The notes under the pieces are model-generated. The model saw only the letters and a list, made by a program, of their open reading frames with translations. It was not told the origin of the DNA and did not search any database. This document shows positions 1 to 6,595 of a stretch of 16,658 bases of DNA, in pieces; within the stretch, counting starts at the first letter, position 1; every line of letters starts with the position of its first letter. The DNA is from JBKECA01 sp047973435 (GTDB taxonomy: Bacteria; Planctomycetota; Planctomycetia; Planctomycetales; Planctomycetaceae): positions 1-16,658 of the forward strand of contig JBKECA010000459.1 in assembly GCA_047973435.1 (NCBI GenBank). The letters are read 5' to 3'. Made by a program: the position numbers and the translations under genes.

Positions 1-1
1 C

Positions 2-103
2 CAAGCGAGCCAGGAAATGAAAGATCACGTCCGAGAGCACATGCTCGAAGGAGCCGTGATTCCACGATGGAACTATACACTCATCCCTGACATGCGACAG
101 TAA
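2..103 (+). CDS. C-terminal tail of an unidentified protein (partial)
   Basis: An open frame runs in from the left edge and ends at TAA. It gives 33 residues ending in PRWNYTLIPDMRQ. The WNYT element near a C-terminus recalls the end of ISAzo13-type (Rhodopirellula-type) transposases, but too little is present to decide, so I give no function. A perfect 14-bp hairpin follows 23 bases after the stop, which fits a real gene end. The frame has no stop over its visible length, but that is weak support for only 33 codons. Confidence 0.45.
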   Translation, partial: QASQEMKDHVREHMLEGAVIPRWNYTLIPDMRQ

Positions 104-126
104 ATGATCGAACGATGCTTAGCTAT

Positions 127-157
127 CAAGGGGCGGTCCATCTTGGACCGCCCCTTG
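127..157. terminator. Perfect 14-bp hairpin between convergent genes, likely bidirectional terminator
   Basis: CAAGGGGCGGTCCA (127-140) is followed by a 3-base loop and its exact reverse complement (144-157). It lies between the stop of the + strand gene tail and the 3' end of the - strand YTV gene, so it can serve both. There is no T run after the stem on either strand. The terminator call therefore rests on position and stem strength, not on a canonical U-tract. Confidence 0.6.
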
Positions 158-263
158 TGATTGGGCACGACTCTAAACTCACCGGGTTGGGAACCCTCCC
201 TGGGTAAACGCCGTCCGGGAACGGACGTCAACCCGCTGCATGGCCCGCCAGCGATGGCTCAGC

Positions 264-1652
264 TCAGTGGGTGCACGTGGCACACGGAGCTTCGCAACTG
301 GTTGTCGCACGGGGGGCCGAGCAGGTCACTTCGCAGCAACCTGGATCGTTCGGCACCTGGCGACAAACGATTCGCGGCACGCACTTCGTCGTCTTCACGC
401 ACACGGTCCGCGGCACGCAGTGTACCTTGCAAACGTACTTGGTCTCGCAGACCGTCCGCGGGACACAGTACGGAACCTTGCGGTGGCAGGTCTGCGGAAC
501 CATCGTGCACGTCGTGTAGGGGACGCACTTCTGACGGGTCTCGCAGCTCCAACTGCAGGTCGTGTACGGAATCTTCTTGGTGTAGCAGCTTTCAGTCCAG
601 CTGCAGGTCGTGTAGGGGACCTTCTTATGCACCGTGTGTCGCTGCATGCGGCAGACGGTGTACGGCACCTTGCGGGTGCAGGTGTGGCAGGTCCAGTTGC
701 AGACCGTGTACGGCACCTTTTTATGCACCGTGTAAGGAATGCGATGGCAGACGGTGTATGGCACCTTGCAGTGACGCACTTCCTGCTCGTAACGGACACA
801 GCAGACCTGCTTGTGGACCACCTTCGGGCACCAGACGCGGCAGCAGACAACCCGCGCGGGATCGCCGGGACAGCAGCAACTGGGGGCGGCACACGTGGAG
901 CCGACACAGTCCGAGGTGCAACTCGGGGCGGCGCAGTTCACGCCGGGATCGCTCATCCCACACGGATCATGGATCACATGCTTCACGATCTTCCATTCAC
1001 CGCAGCAGACCGGAACCGTCTTTGTGTAGTGCACCGGCTTGCAAACGCTGTAGCACTGATCGCGGTAACAGGTTTGCTGCTCAACACGATACTGCGTACA
1101 GCAGATATCGCGGTAGCAGGTCCGATACTGCGGCTTCCGGACGGTGTAACACTCGTCGCGGTAGCAGGTGTGGTATTGCGGACGACAGACCGTGCAGCAG
1201 ACATCGCGGTAGCAGGTGTTGTACACCGGCTTGCGAACTTTGCAGCAGATCGTCTTGTAGCACTTGTTGTAGTGCGGCACCCGCACCTGATAGCAGACCG
1301 TCTTCTGGTGGGTCCGGTAGCAGGGCTTGCAGACGGTGTAACACTCGTCGCGGTAGCAGGTGTCGTACACGGTACGCTGGCAGGTCACCGGCACCTTTTC
1401 GACGCACTGATCGTAGACCGTGCGCTGCTCAACGCAGTCAACCTTGTCCCAGACGACCTCGCGGACAGTCTGGTATCCAGGGTCATGACAGCACGAGACC
1501 CGAGCCGTGCAGTAGTCATCGCACGGTTCGCAGCACTCGAGCGGACAGTGGCGATATCGCCCCAGTCCGAACAGGCCGGCTTCGGTTTGGGTCCCCGTCG
1601 TCAGCAGCCCCAACAGAGCCGCCAACAGAGACCACCCACGCAAGTGTTTCAT
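264..1652 (-). CDS. Secreted cysteine-rich YTV-repeat cell-envelope protein
   Basis: A 462-residue protein with about 71 cysteines (about 15%). I chose the ATG at 1652 over the longer open frame because it opens a clear signal peptide (KHLRGW, then a hydrophobic Leu/Ala core, probable cleavage after TEA at residue 25) and has GAGGA a few bases upstream. The mature protein has two repeat zones. Residues about 95-205 hold five units of the form TCYRDxC(Y/C)(T/S)V. Residues about 295-395 hold repeated (K/R)(V/I)PYT(V/T)C units, then three CVPR(T/I)VC-like units. A Cys/Pro/Ser-rich linker (about 230-265) separates them. Planctomycete YTV proteins are known cell-envelope components. Role here, by inference: an exported structural protein, probably disulfide-linked. 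No enzyme motif or membrane anchor is visible beyond the signal peptide. It is a single gene, divergent from its right neighbour. Confidence 0.85.
   Translation of the reverse strand: MKHLRGWSLLAALLGLLTTGTQTEAGLFGLGRYRHCPLECCEPCDDYCTARVSCCHDPGYQTVREVVWDKVDCVEQRTVYDQCVEKVPVTCQRTVYDTCYRDECYTVCKPCYRTHQKTVCYQVRVPHYNKCYKTICCKVRKPVYNTCYRDVCCTVCRPQYHTCYRDECYTVRKPQYRTCYRDICCTQYRVEQQTCYRDQCYSVCKPVHYTKTVPVCCGEWKIVKHVIHDPCGMSDPGVNCAAPSCTSDCVGSTCAAPSCCCPGDPARVVCCRVWCPKVVHKQVCCVRYEQEVRHCKVPYTVCHRIPYTVHKKVPYTVCNWTCHTCTRKVPYTVCRMQRHTVHKKVPYTTCSWTESCYTKKIPYTTCSWSCETRQKCVPYTTCTMVPQTCHRKVPYCVPRTVCETKYVCKVHCVPRTVCVKTTKCVPRIVCRQVPNDPGCCEVTCSAPRATTSCEAPCATCTH
1140..1363 (-). repeat. Exact 32-bp direct repeat inside the YTV gene
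   Basis: The same 32 bases occur at 1140-1171 and 1332-1363, both in frame. On the - strand they encode TCYRDECYTV. The other CYRD units in between have diverged at the DNA level. The exact pair suggests a recent duplication or gene conversion between repeat units. Confidence 0.85.
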
Positions 1653-2011
1653 GGCAAGGGTCCTCACAATGTTCCCAGTGAAAGTGTCAATCGGACGATG
1701 TGCCCATCGTCTTTGATTTCGACACCGACACTTGATGCACTTCACCCACATTGACACACTGCCCTAAGGTGCCTAGTCATCTCCGCTGGTCCAGATTTAC
1801 AACCAGCAGAGACTGCGCGACTGCGCCGAGCGGCGTTGCAAGTGCATCCGGACTGTTGCATCGACTCGGATTCCGCGTTGCCTTCATGTCATCAGTTAGT
1901 GCCCGCAGCACCGGTCTCGCCGTTACAACCCACCCTCGCTAAAGTTTGCGCAGTCGCCGCAGATTGTGTGCGGTGTTCAGATCAGCCGACTGCGATCTAA
2001 GGGAGGCCCAG
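1653..2011. other. Divergent intergenic region with nested inverted repeats near the YTV start
   Basis: This 359-bp region must hold promoters for the YTV gene (-) and the TIM-barrel gene (+). Next to the YTV start, GACGATG (1694-1700) faces CATCGTC (1705-1711) across a 4-base loop. Outside this, GTGTCAAT (1684-1691) is inverted at 1750-1757. The pentamer GACAC appears at 1721, 1727 and 1753, and inverted at 1684. These could be operator sites or a leader structure. TTGACA at 1751 has no acceptable -10 box 17 bases on. The right half (about 1760-1995) shows nothing convincing; its short open frames have no ribosome site or recognisable product. Confidence 0.5.
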
Positions 2012-2833
2012 ATGAAGTTTGCGTTGTGTCAGGAGCTGTTCGTCGACTGGGACTGGGAGCGGCAGTGCCGCTGCATCGCCGACAACGGATACACCGGAAT
2101 CGAGGTGGCGCCATTCACACTGGGAACGGGCCCCGCCGATGTCTCGCCGCAGCAGCGTCAGGAATTGAAAGCGATCGCCGCGGATCACGAGCTGCAGATC
2201 ATCGGATTGCATTGGCTATTGGCCAAAACCGAAGGGCTTCATTTGACCACTGCGGACTCCGTCGTGCGTCGCCGAACCGCGAAGTACATCGGCGATCTGG
2301 CGGACTTGTGCGCGGATCTCGGCGGGGCCGTCATGGTGTTCGGTTCGCCGGCGCAGCGCAACCTGCAGCCGGGAATCAATCGGGAGATGGCATACACGAA
2401 CGCGGCGGAGGTCTTTCGTTTGGCGATGCCCAGACTGGCCGAGCGCGGGGTCTGGCTGTGTATGGAGCCTCTGACCACCAAAGAGACCGATTTCTGTAAC
2501 AGCTGTGCCGATGGCTTCGAACTGATCGGGATGGTCGACCACCCCAACTTTGTGCTCCATCAGGACGTGAAGGCGATGCTGGGCGAAGGGCGATCCCTGC
2601 CGGAACTGATCCACAAATACGCTCCGGTGACGAAGCACTTTCACGTCAACGACAGCAACCTGCTCGGCCCCGGCATGGGTGAGACCGACTTTCACCCGAT
2701 CTTCCAGGCCCTAGAAGACTCCGGTTATGACGGCTGGGTCTCCGTTGAGGTGTTCGACTACAAGCCCGGTGCGGAATACATCGCCCACGAGAGCATCGAC
2801 TACATGCGGAAGATTCTCGCTGATCTGGGCTGA
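2012..2833 (+). CDS. Sugar phosphate isomerase/epimerase family protein (xylose isomerase-like TIM barrel)
   Basis: A 273-residue cytosolic protein of the AP-endonuclease-2 / xylose-isomerase-like TIM barrel family, which isomerises or epimerises sugars using a divalent metal. The four expected ligands sit in their usual contexts: E152 (WLCMEPL), D185 (LHQDVKA), H211 (KHFHVND) and E246 (VSVEVFDY). GLHWLL at 66-70 is also typical of the family. I chose the ATG at 2012, not the in-frame upstream start, because GGGAGG lies just before it and residue 1 begins the first barrel strand (KFALCQELF). Length is normal for the family. The substrate cannot be read from sequence; tagatose/psicose 3-epimerase-like and hydroxypyruvate isomerase-like enzymes are the nearest ideas. 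It appears to be a single gene, ended by the hairpin at 2879. Confidence 0.9.
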   Translation: MKFALCQELFVDWDWERQCRCIADNGYTGIEVAPFTLGTGPADVSPQQRQELKAIAADHELQIIGLHWLLAKTEGLHLTTADSVVRRRTAKYIGDLADLCADLGGAVMVFGSPAQRNLQPGINREMAYTNAAEVFRLAMPRLAERGVWLCMEPLTTKETDFCNSCADGFELIGMVDHPNFVLHQDVKAMLGEGRSLPELIHKYAPVTKHFHVNDSNLLGPGMGETDFHPIFQALEDSGYDGWVSVEVFDYKPGAEYIAHESIDYMRKILADLG

Positions 2834-2878
2834 CCGATTCGACTGCGACGCTGCGGCTCAGGTCCGGTAGACTGGCCG

Positions 2879-2919
2879 TCCCGCGGCGGCTTTAGCGACG
2901 CTGTCAGCCGCCTGCGGGA
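2879..2919 (+). terminator. 13-bp GC-rich hairpin between the TIM-barrel gene and purB
   Basis: TCCCGC+GGCGGCT (2879-2891) pairs with AGCCGCC (2906-2912) and GCGGGA (2914-2919), leaving one bulged T and a 14-base loop. It begins 45 bases after the TIM-barrel stop and ends 52 bases before the purB start. It could terminate the first gene, or sit in a purB leader. No T run follows. Confidence 0.55.
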
Positions 2920-2971
2920 TGACACCCCAGCAGCAGCGTTGCTTTCCACGACGATTACGAGAGAACCTCGC

Positions 2972-4402
2972 GTGAGTCACGACATCTACCAGAACCCGCT
3001 CAACACCCGGTACGCTTCGCGGGAAATGTCTGCGCTCTGGTCCGAGCAGCGTAAGCATTCGCTCTGGCGACGGCTGTGGGTGGCCTTGGCCGAGAGTGAA
3101 CGCGAGTTGGGACTCGACATTTCCGCCGCACAGGTCGAGGAGCTGCGATCGCATATCGACGACATCGACTTCGACAAAGCAGCTGCTTACGAGAAGGAAC
3201 TCCGCCACGACGTCATGGCGCATGTGCACGCCTATCGCGACCAATGTCCCACCGCGGGTGGAATCATTCATCTGGGGGCCACCTCCTGCTATGTGACGGA
3301 CAATTCCGAGCTGATACAGATTCGTGAAAGCTTGAAGATCCTTCAGGCGCGGCTGGTGCAGGTCATTGACCGGCTGGCCGCTTTCGCCCAACAGTATCGC
3401 GACCTCCCCTGCCTGGGCTTTACTCATCTGCAGCCCGCGCAACCAACCACGGTTGGCAAGCGAGCCACCCTGTGGTGCCACGACCTGGTGCTCGACCTGC
3501 AGGAGGTCCAGTATCGGCTGGACTCGCTCAAGTTCCGCGGCGTCAAAGGAACTACCGGAACGCAGGCGACTTTCCTCACGCTGTTTGGTGGCAATCACGA
3601 TCAGGTTCGTCGACTGGACGAACTGGTCACAGCCAGGATGGGCTTCTCCAGCTCGTATCCGGTCACCGGCCAGACCTATTCGCGCAAGGTCGATGCTCAG
3701 GTGTTGGCGACGCTGTCGGGCATTGGACAGTCTTGCCACAAAGTCGGCAGCGACCTGCGACTGCTGCAGAGCCGCAAGGAAATTGAAGAACCGTTCGAGT
3801 CGAAGCAGATTGGATCTTCCGCAATGGCTTACAAACGCAATCCCATGCGGGCCGAACGAATGTGCGCGTTGGGCCGCTTCGCGATGTCGCTGGCGGCCAA
3901 TGGCGATCACACCGCAGCAACGCAGTGGATGGAGCGAACGCTGGACGACTCCGCGAATCGTCGCCTCTCGCTGCCGCAGTCCTTCCTGGCGATCGACGCG
4001 GCGTTGATCCTGTACCGCAACATCGCGGACGGACTGGTGGTGTACCCGCAGGTGATTGCGAAGCATCTGGCGGAGGAGTTGCCCTTCATGGCCACCGAAG
4101 AAATCCTGATGGCGGGTGTGCAGGCGGGGGGCGATCGTCAAGTGCTGCACGAACGGGTCCGCGTGCACAGCGTCGAGGCCGGCCGGCAGGTCAAGGAGCA
4201 CGGCCGCGGCAACGATCTGCTGGACCGCCTGCAGCAGGATCCGGCGTTTTGCAAAGTCGATCTGTCGCAGACGATGGACGCCCGACGGTACACCGGCCGC
4301 GCCGCAGAGCAGGTGGACGAATTCCTCCGCGGCGTGGTCGAACCCATCCGTGAGACATACCGCAGTGAACTGAACACGGCCGCGGAGGAACTGAAGGTTT
4401 GA
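2972..4402 (+). CDS. purB: Adenylosuccinate lyase
   Basis: PurB cleaves fumarate from SAICAR and from adenylosuccinate, so it acts twice in AMP synthesis; it is a cytosolic homotetramer of the fumarase/aspartase superfamily. The superfamily signature GSSAMAYKRNP is at residues 281-291, with the catalytic serine in this loop. The general acid/base histidine is H152 in FTHLQPAQPTT. HDVMAH (from about 79) and TSCYVTDN (about 104-111) are the other substrate-site stretches. Length is 476 residues, like the animal-type PurB branch rather than the shorter Bacillus type. I chose the GTG at 2972 because it gives MSHDIYQNPL and has GAGAGA upstream. A TTG at 2939 would add 11 unconserved residues. It is convergent with hemH, with 76 bp between the two stops. 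Confidence 0.97.
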   Translation: MSHDIYQNPLNTRYASREMSALWSEQRKHSLWRRLWVALAESERELGLDISAAQVEELRSHIDDIDFDKAAAYEKELRHDVMAHVHAYRDQCPTAGGIIHLGATSCYVTDNSELIQIRESLKILQARLVQVIDRLAAFAQQYRDLPCLGFTHLQPAQPTTVGKRATLWCHDLVLDLQEVQYRLDSLKFRGVKGTTGTQATFLTLFGGNHDQVRRLDELVTARMGFSSSYPVTGQTYSRKVDAQVLATLSGIGQSCHKVGSDLRLLQSRKEIEEPFESKQIGSSAMAYKRNPMRAERMCALGRFAMSLAANGDHTAATQWMERTLDDSANRRLSLPQSFLAIDAALILYRNIADGLVVYPQVIAKHLAEELPFMATEEILMAGVQAGGDRQVLHERVRVHSVEAGRQVKEHGRGNDLLDRLQQDPAFCKVDLSQTMDARRYTGRAAEQVDEFLRGVVEPIRETYRSELNTAAEELKV

Positions 4403-4408
4403 CCCGTA

Positions 4409-4466
4409 CTCCTGTAAGAACCCTGCCGTCAGGAGACCGCCGCCGGACGCTGCGGAAACCGGTTTC
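4409..4466. other. Short inverted repeats between the convergent purB and hemH 3' ends
   Basis: CTCCTG (4409-4414) faces CAGGAG (4430-4435). Further on there is a loopless 12-bp palindrome GAAACC/GGTTTC (4455-4466). Both are weak as terminators. They are listed because this is where transcripts of the two facing genes must end. Confidence 0.25.
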
Positions 4467-4478
4467 GCTCGGGGTGAC

Positions 4479-5504
4479 CTACCTCGCAGCCGGTCGACGC
4501 GGCGCGGGACAGCAATCAACCGGACAGATGTCACAGTTGGCCGGGAACTGTCCGATGGCCTCACGCGGTCGAGTCGGGTCGAGTCGCTCCTCGATCAGCT
4601 TGCGGATCATGGCTACGAACCGAGGATGGACTCCGACCGTCGCGGCCCGAACCATTCTCAAGCCCAACTCGTCGCACAGCAGCCGGGCCTCTTCGTCGAG
4701 GTCGTATAGCACTTCCATGTGGTCGGACAGGAACCCGAGCGGCAACAGCACGACATTCCGGATGTCCCGCTGATGCAGGTCACGGAGATGGTCCAGAATG
4801 TCCGGATCGAGCCACGGATCCTCCGGTCGGCCGCTGCGGCTTTGATAGACCAGTTCCCAGCGATCCTCCGTCACGCCGCACGCCTCCGCCGTCAGTCGGC
4901 AGGCCTCCATCAGTTGTTGCTCGTAGGCGCAACTACGAGCCAGGCTGTCCGGGATGCTGTGAGCGGTGAACGCGACATGCACCTCGGCGTCCCCCGCCTG
5001 AAGGTCGGCCAGGGCCAACCGCAGAGGGTCGGCATTGGCGGCAATGAAATCGGGATGGTTGTAAAAGACCCGCAACTTGTCGACCCGCGGCGTACCCGAA
5101 CCGACGGCCTCTTGCGCGGCCACGACGTTCTCACGATACTGCCGACACCCGGAGTACGAACTGAATCCGGAGACGACAAAGCCCAACGCCCGCCGGACTC
5201 CGTCCGACTCCATCTGCTTGAGCGCGTCCGGCAGCAGCGGATTCCAGTTGCGATTTCCCCAGTACACCGGCAGCGCGATCCCATTCGCCCGCAGATCGGC
5301 CGTCGCAGCTTCAATCAGATCCCGCGTCTGCTGGTTGATGGGGCTGACCCCATCGAAGCGGTAGTAGTGCTCGGCGACTTGCAGCATTCGCTCGCGCGGG
5401 ACGTTTCGCCCCCGCAGGACGTTCTCCAGAAACGGGATTACGTCGTCCCGCCCTTCCGGGCCACCGAACGAGATGAACAGAATTGCGTCGTAGGAATCGC
5501 TCAC
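4479..5504 (-). CDS. hemH: Ferrochelatase, actinobacterial-like with a cysteine-rich C-terminus
   Basis: Inserts ferrous iron into a porphyrin at the end of haem synthesis. Length is 341 residues. The metal-site histidine is H182 (FTAHSIPDS) and the conserved acidic partner is E264 (SDHMEVLYDLD). ISFGGPEG at 11-18 and NHPDF at 149-153 are typical of the family. The C-terminus NCDICPVDCCPAPRRP supplies C324, C327, C331 and C332. It resembles the tail of mycobacterial/actinobacterial enzymes, which hold a [2Fe-2S] cluster. C120 (YSGCRQY) could be the fourth, internal ligand. By inference this enzyme may be a cluster-bearing coproporphyrin ferrochelatase (CpfC type) rather than the protoporphyrin type; the window does not settle that. 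The start is GTG with no strong ribosome site. Confidence 0.95.
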   Translation of the reverse strand: MSDSYDAILFISFGGPEGRDDVIPFLENVLRGRNVPRERMLQVAEHYYRFDGVSPINQQTRDLIEAATADLRANGIALPVYWGNRNWNPLLPDALKQMESDGVRRALGFVVSGFSSYSGCRQYRENVVAAQEAVGSGTPRVDKLRVFYNHPDFIAANADPLRLALADLQAGDAEVHVAFTAHSIPDSLARSCAYEQQLMEACRLTAEACGVTEDRWELVYQSRSGRPEDPWLDPDILDHLRDLHQRDIRNVVLLPLGFLSDHMEVLYDLDEEARLLCDELGLRMVRAATVGVHPRFVAMIRKLIEERLDPTRPREAIGQFPANCDICPVDCCPAPRRPAAR

Positions 5505-5826
5505 GGTCGTCGATCGTCGAAGGTCAAGTTGGCGAGCTGGGTCATGTCGGACGGACCCCAGTCATCGTCACAATCACCAGATATACTGCCCGCAGCAGCG
5601 AGTGAGAGGATTCGGACGTTAATGCCCCGCGAGGCAAAACTTATCAACTTTGACCGCGTGCGGTATAGTGTTGTCCACAGCCGAACGGATTCAACCCTGC
5701 GACGAATGGAAACCTCGCGCAGACGGCGAACAGGCCACCCCGCTCCGCTACCGAGCCGCTGCTACAATCGACAGCACAGTTCGCTCGGATCTGCAGTCTT
5801 GACGGGTTTGGCACAAGGGACAGGGC
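5505..5826. other. Divergent intergenic region between hemH and the DUF5989 gene
   Basis: This 322-bp region holds the promoters of hemH (-) and the small membrane protein gene (+). Apart from the candidate + promoter at 5641-5669 I see no strong hairpin or operator. The open frame across it on the + strand is antisense to hemH further left and has no recognisable product. For hemH the best -10 (TATATC, - strand, near 5582) has a poor -35. Confidence 0.5.
5641..5669 (+). promoter_or_regulatory. Candidate sigma-70-type promoter for the DUF5989 gene
   Basis: TTATCA (5641-5646), a 17-base spacer and TATAGT (5664-5669). The match is 4/6 and 5/6 to the consensus boxes. It would leave a leader of about 150 bases before the ATG at 5827. 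Confidence 0.35.
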
Positions 5827-6060
5827 ATGTCGCCGCAAACCACCGAAAGTGACGATGGTCATGTCCACCCGCCGGACGCTTCCTCCGAAACCGGATCGAG
5901 CACGGCGTCCCAGCCAAGCTGGCTGGGGGACTTTGTCTGTTTCCTGAGGGACAACAAGGCCTGGTGGCTGATCCCCCTTGGCGCGACGCTGGTCCTGATA
6001 ATCTGGCTCGCCTGGATGACTCGAGAACCGCCCCGGCCGCCGACGTACCCGCACTTTTAA
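5827..6060 (+). CDS. DUF5989 family small membrane protein
   Basis: A 77-residue protein. A polar Ser/Asp/Pro-rich N-terminus (1-30) leads into FLRDNKAWWLIPL (39-51) and one membrane helix (about 47-64), ending in a short Pro-rich tail PRPPTYPHF. The FLRxNKxWWLIP stretch before one helix is the hallmark of DUF5989. Members often sit beside SxtJ-type proteins or carbamoyltransferases, neither of which is here. The biochemical role is unknown. The ATG is preceded by GGGACAGG, an acceptable ribosome site. The gene stands alone, divergent from hemH and convergent with the L31 gene. Confidence 0.8.
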   Translation: MSPQTTESDDGHVHPPDASSETGSSTASQPSWLGDFVCFLRDNKAWWLIPLGATLVLIIWLAWMTREPPRPPTYPHF

Positions 6061-6120
6061 GCGCTCCGCGGAACTGCAGGCGGGTCTGCCATTGTCTGTG
6101 AGGCGGCCCAACCAACGACA

Positions 6121-6155
6121 ACACCCCACAGCCGCTCATACGCGGTGTGGGGTGT
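6121..6155. terminator. 14-bp hairpin between convergent DUF5989 and L31 genes, likely bidirectional terminator
   Basis: ACACCCCACA (6121-6130) and CCGC (6132-6135) pair with GCGG (6142-6145) and TGTGGGGTGT (6146-6155). One G is bulged and the loop is 6 bases. It starts 60 bases after the + gene stop and ends 30 bases from the L31 stop. No T run follows on the + strand; on the - strand the exit is TTGTCGTTGG, only partly T-rich. Confidence 0.65.
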
Positions 6156-6185
6156 GTGAACTCATCCGCTGGACAACCGACGGGC

Positions 6186-6446
6186 CTAGCCCTCCTGCTG
6201 CTTGCCCCACTTGTATTTCTTCTGGAACTTCTCGACGCGGCCGGCCGAGTCGATGTACTTCATCTTGCCGGTGTAAAACGGATGCGACGCCGAGCTGATG
6301 TCCACGGCGATCAGCGGGTACTCGTTGCCGTCTTCCCACGTGATCTTTTCCTTCGACGTCAGCGTCGAGCGCGTCAGGAATTTGACGTCGGCCGCCTTGT
6401 CGATGAAGACCACGGGATGGTAGTCGGGATGGATGTCGCTCTTCAT
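6186..6446 (-). CDS. rpmE2: 50S ribosomal protein L31, type B (zinc-free form)
   Basis: An 86-residue large-subunit ribosomal protein. MKSDIHPDYHPVVF at the start and SSASHPFYTGK at 51-61 are characteristic of L31 type B, followed by the usual basic C-terminus (FQKKYKW). There is no cysteine at all, so the zinc-binding CxxC of type A L31 is absent. In many bacteria the zinc-free copy replaces the zinc form under zinc starvation; I see no Zur-like palindrome at its promoter. I chose the ATG at 6446 because family members begin there; the upstream extension is unrelated. The ribosome site is weak. It has its own promoter at 6493-6521, although it lies downstream of ftsH on the same strand. Confidence 0.96.
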   Translation of the reverse strand: MKSDIHPDYHPVVFIDKAADVKFLTRSTLTSKEKITWEDGNEYPLIAVDISSASHPFYTGKMKYIDSAGRVEKFQKKYKWGKQQEG

Positions 6447-6492
6447 GGCGTTGTGGAGGCCGTTAAAACTCGAAATTCGGTGGTAAGTCCGG

Positions 6493-6521
6493 AGTATAAG
6501 AGGGGATCGGTCTGCGGACAA
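6493..6521 (-). promoter_or_regulatory. Sigma-70-type promoter of the L31 gene
   Basis: On the - strand: TTGTCC (6521-6516), a spacer of exactly 17 bases, then TATACT (6498-6493). The match is 4/6 at -35 and 5/6 at -10. Transcription would start near 6486, about 40 bases before the ATG. This suggests the gene is not dependent on ftsH read-through. Confidence 0.6.
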
Positions 6522-6595
6522 CTTCAGCCAGTCGCAACTGCTGGGATCGGGAAATGAACGCCAGGGTGGTTCCGGGACCAGGCTGACACGCCCTG

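Noticed and set aside
264..1652. Repeated DNA units that might be taken for a CRISPR-like array
   Set aside because: The units are irregular in length, coding and in frame, with no constant repeat/spacer pattern.
161..1754. Two long + strand open frames (506 and 504 codons) opposite the YTV gene
   Set aside because: They are Arg/Ser/Cys- or Ala/Arg/Val-rich with no domain features. They exist because the Cys/Tyr/Thr/Val codons of the YTV gene rarely give stops on the other strand. The - frame has a signal peptide, a ribosome site and protein-level repeats.
1751..1779. TTGACA as a -35 box for the TIM-barrel gene
   Set aside because: The hexamer 17 bases on is TAGTCA, a poor -10, and the start codon is over 230 bases away. 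The TTGACA is also part of the inverted repeat.
2939..2971. TTG at 2939 as the purB start
   Set aside because: It adds 11 residues not expected in the family; the GTG at 2972 gives MSHDIYQNPL with a purine-rich site upstream.
2858..4564. 568-codon - strand frame opposite purB
   Set aside because: No family features; purB on the + strand has all its catalytic motifs. It is a shadow frame.
4719..5852. 377-codon + strand frame opposite hemH and the adjacent intergenic region
   Set aside because: Antisense to clear ferrochelatase motifs; the only part outside hemH is Arg/Ser-rich with no recognisable domain.
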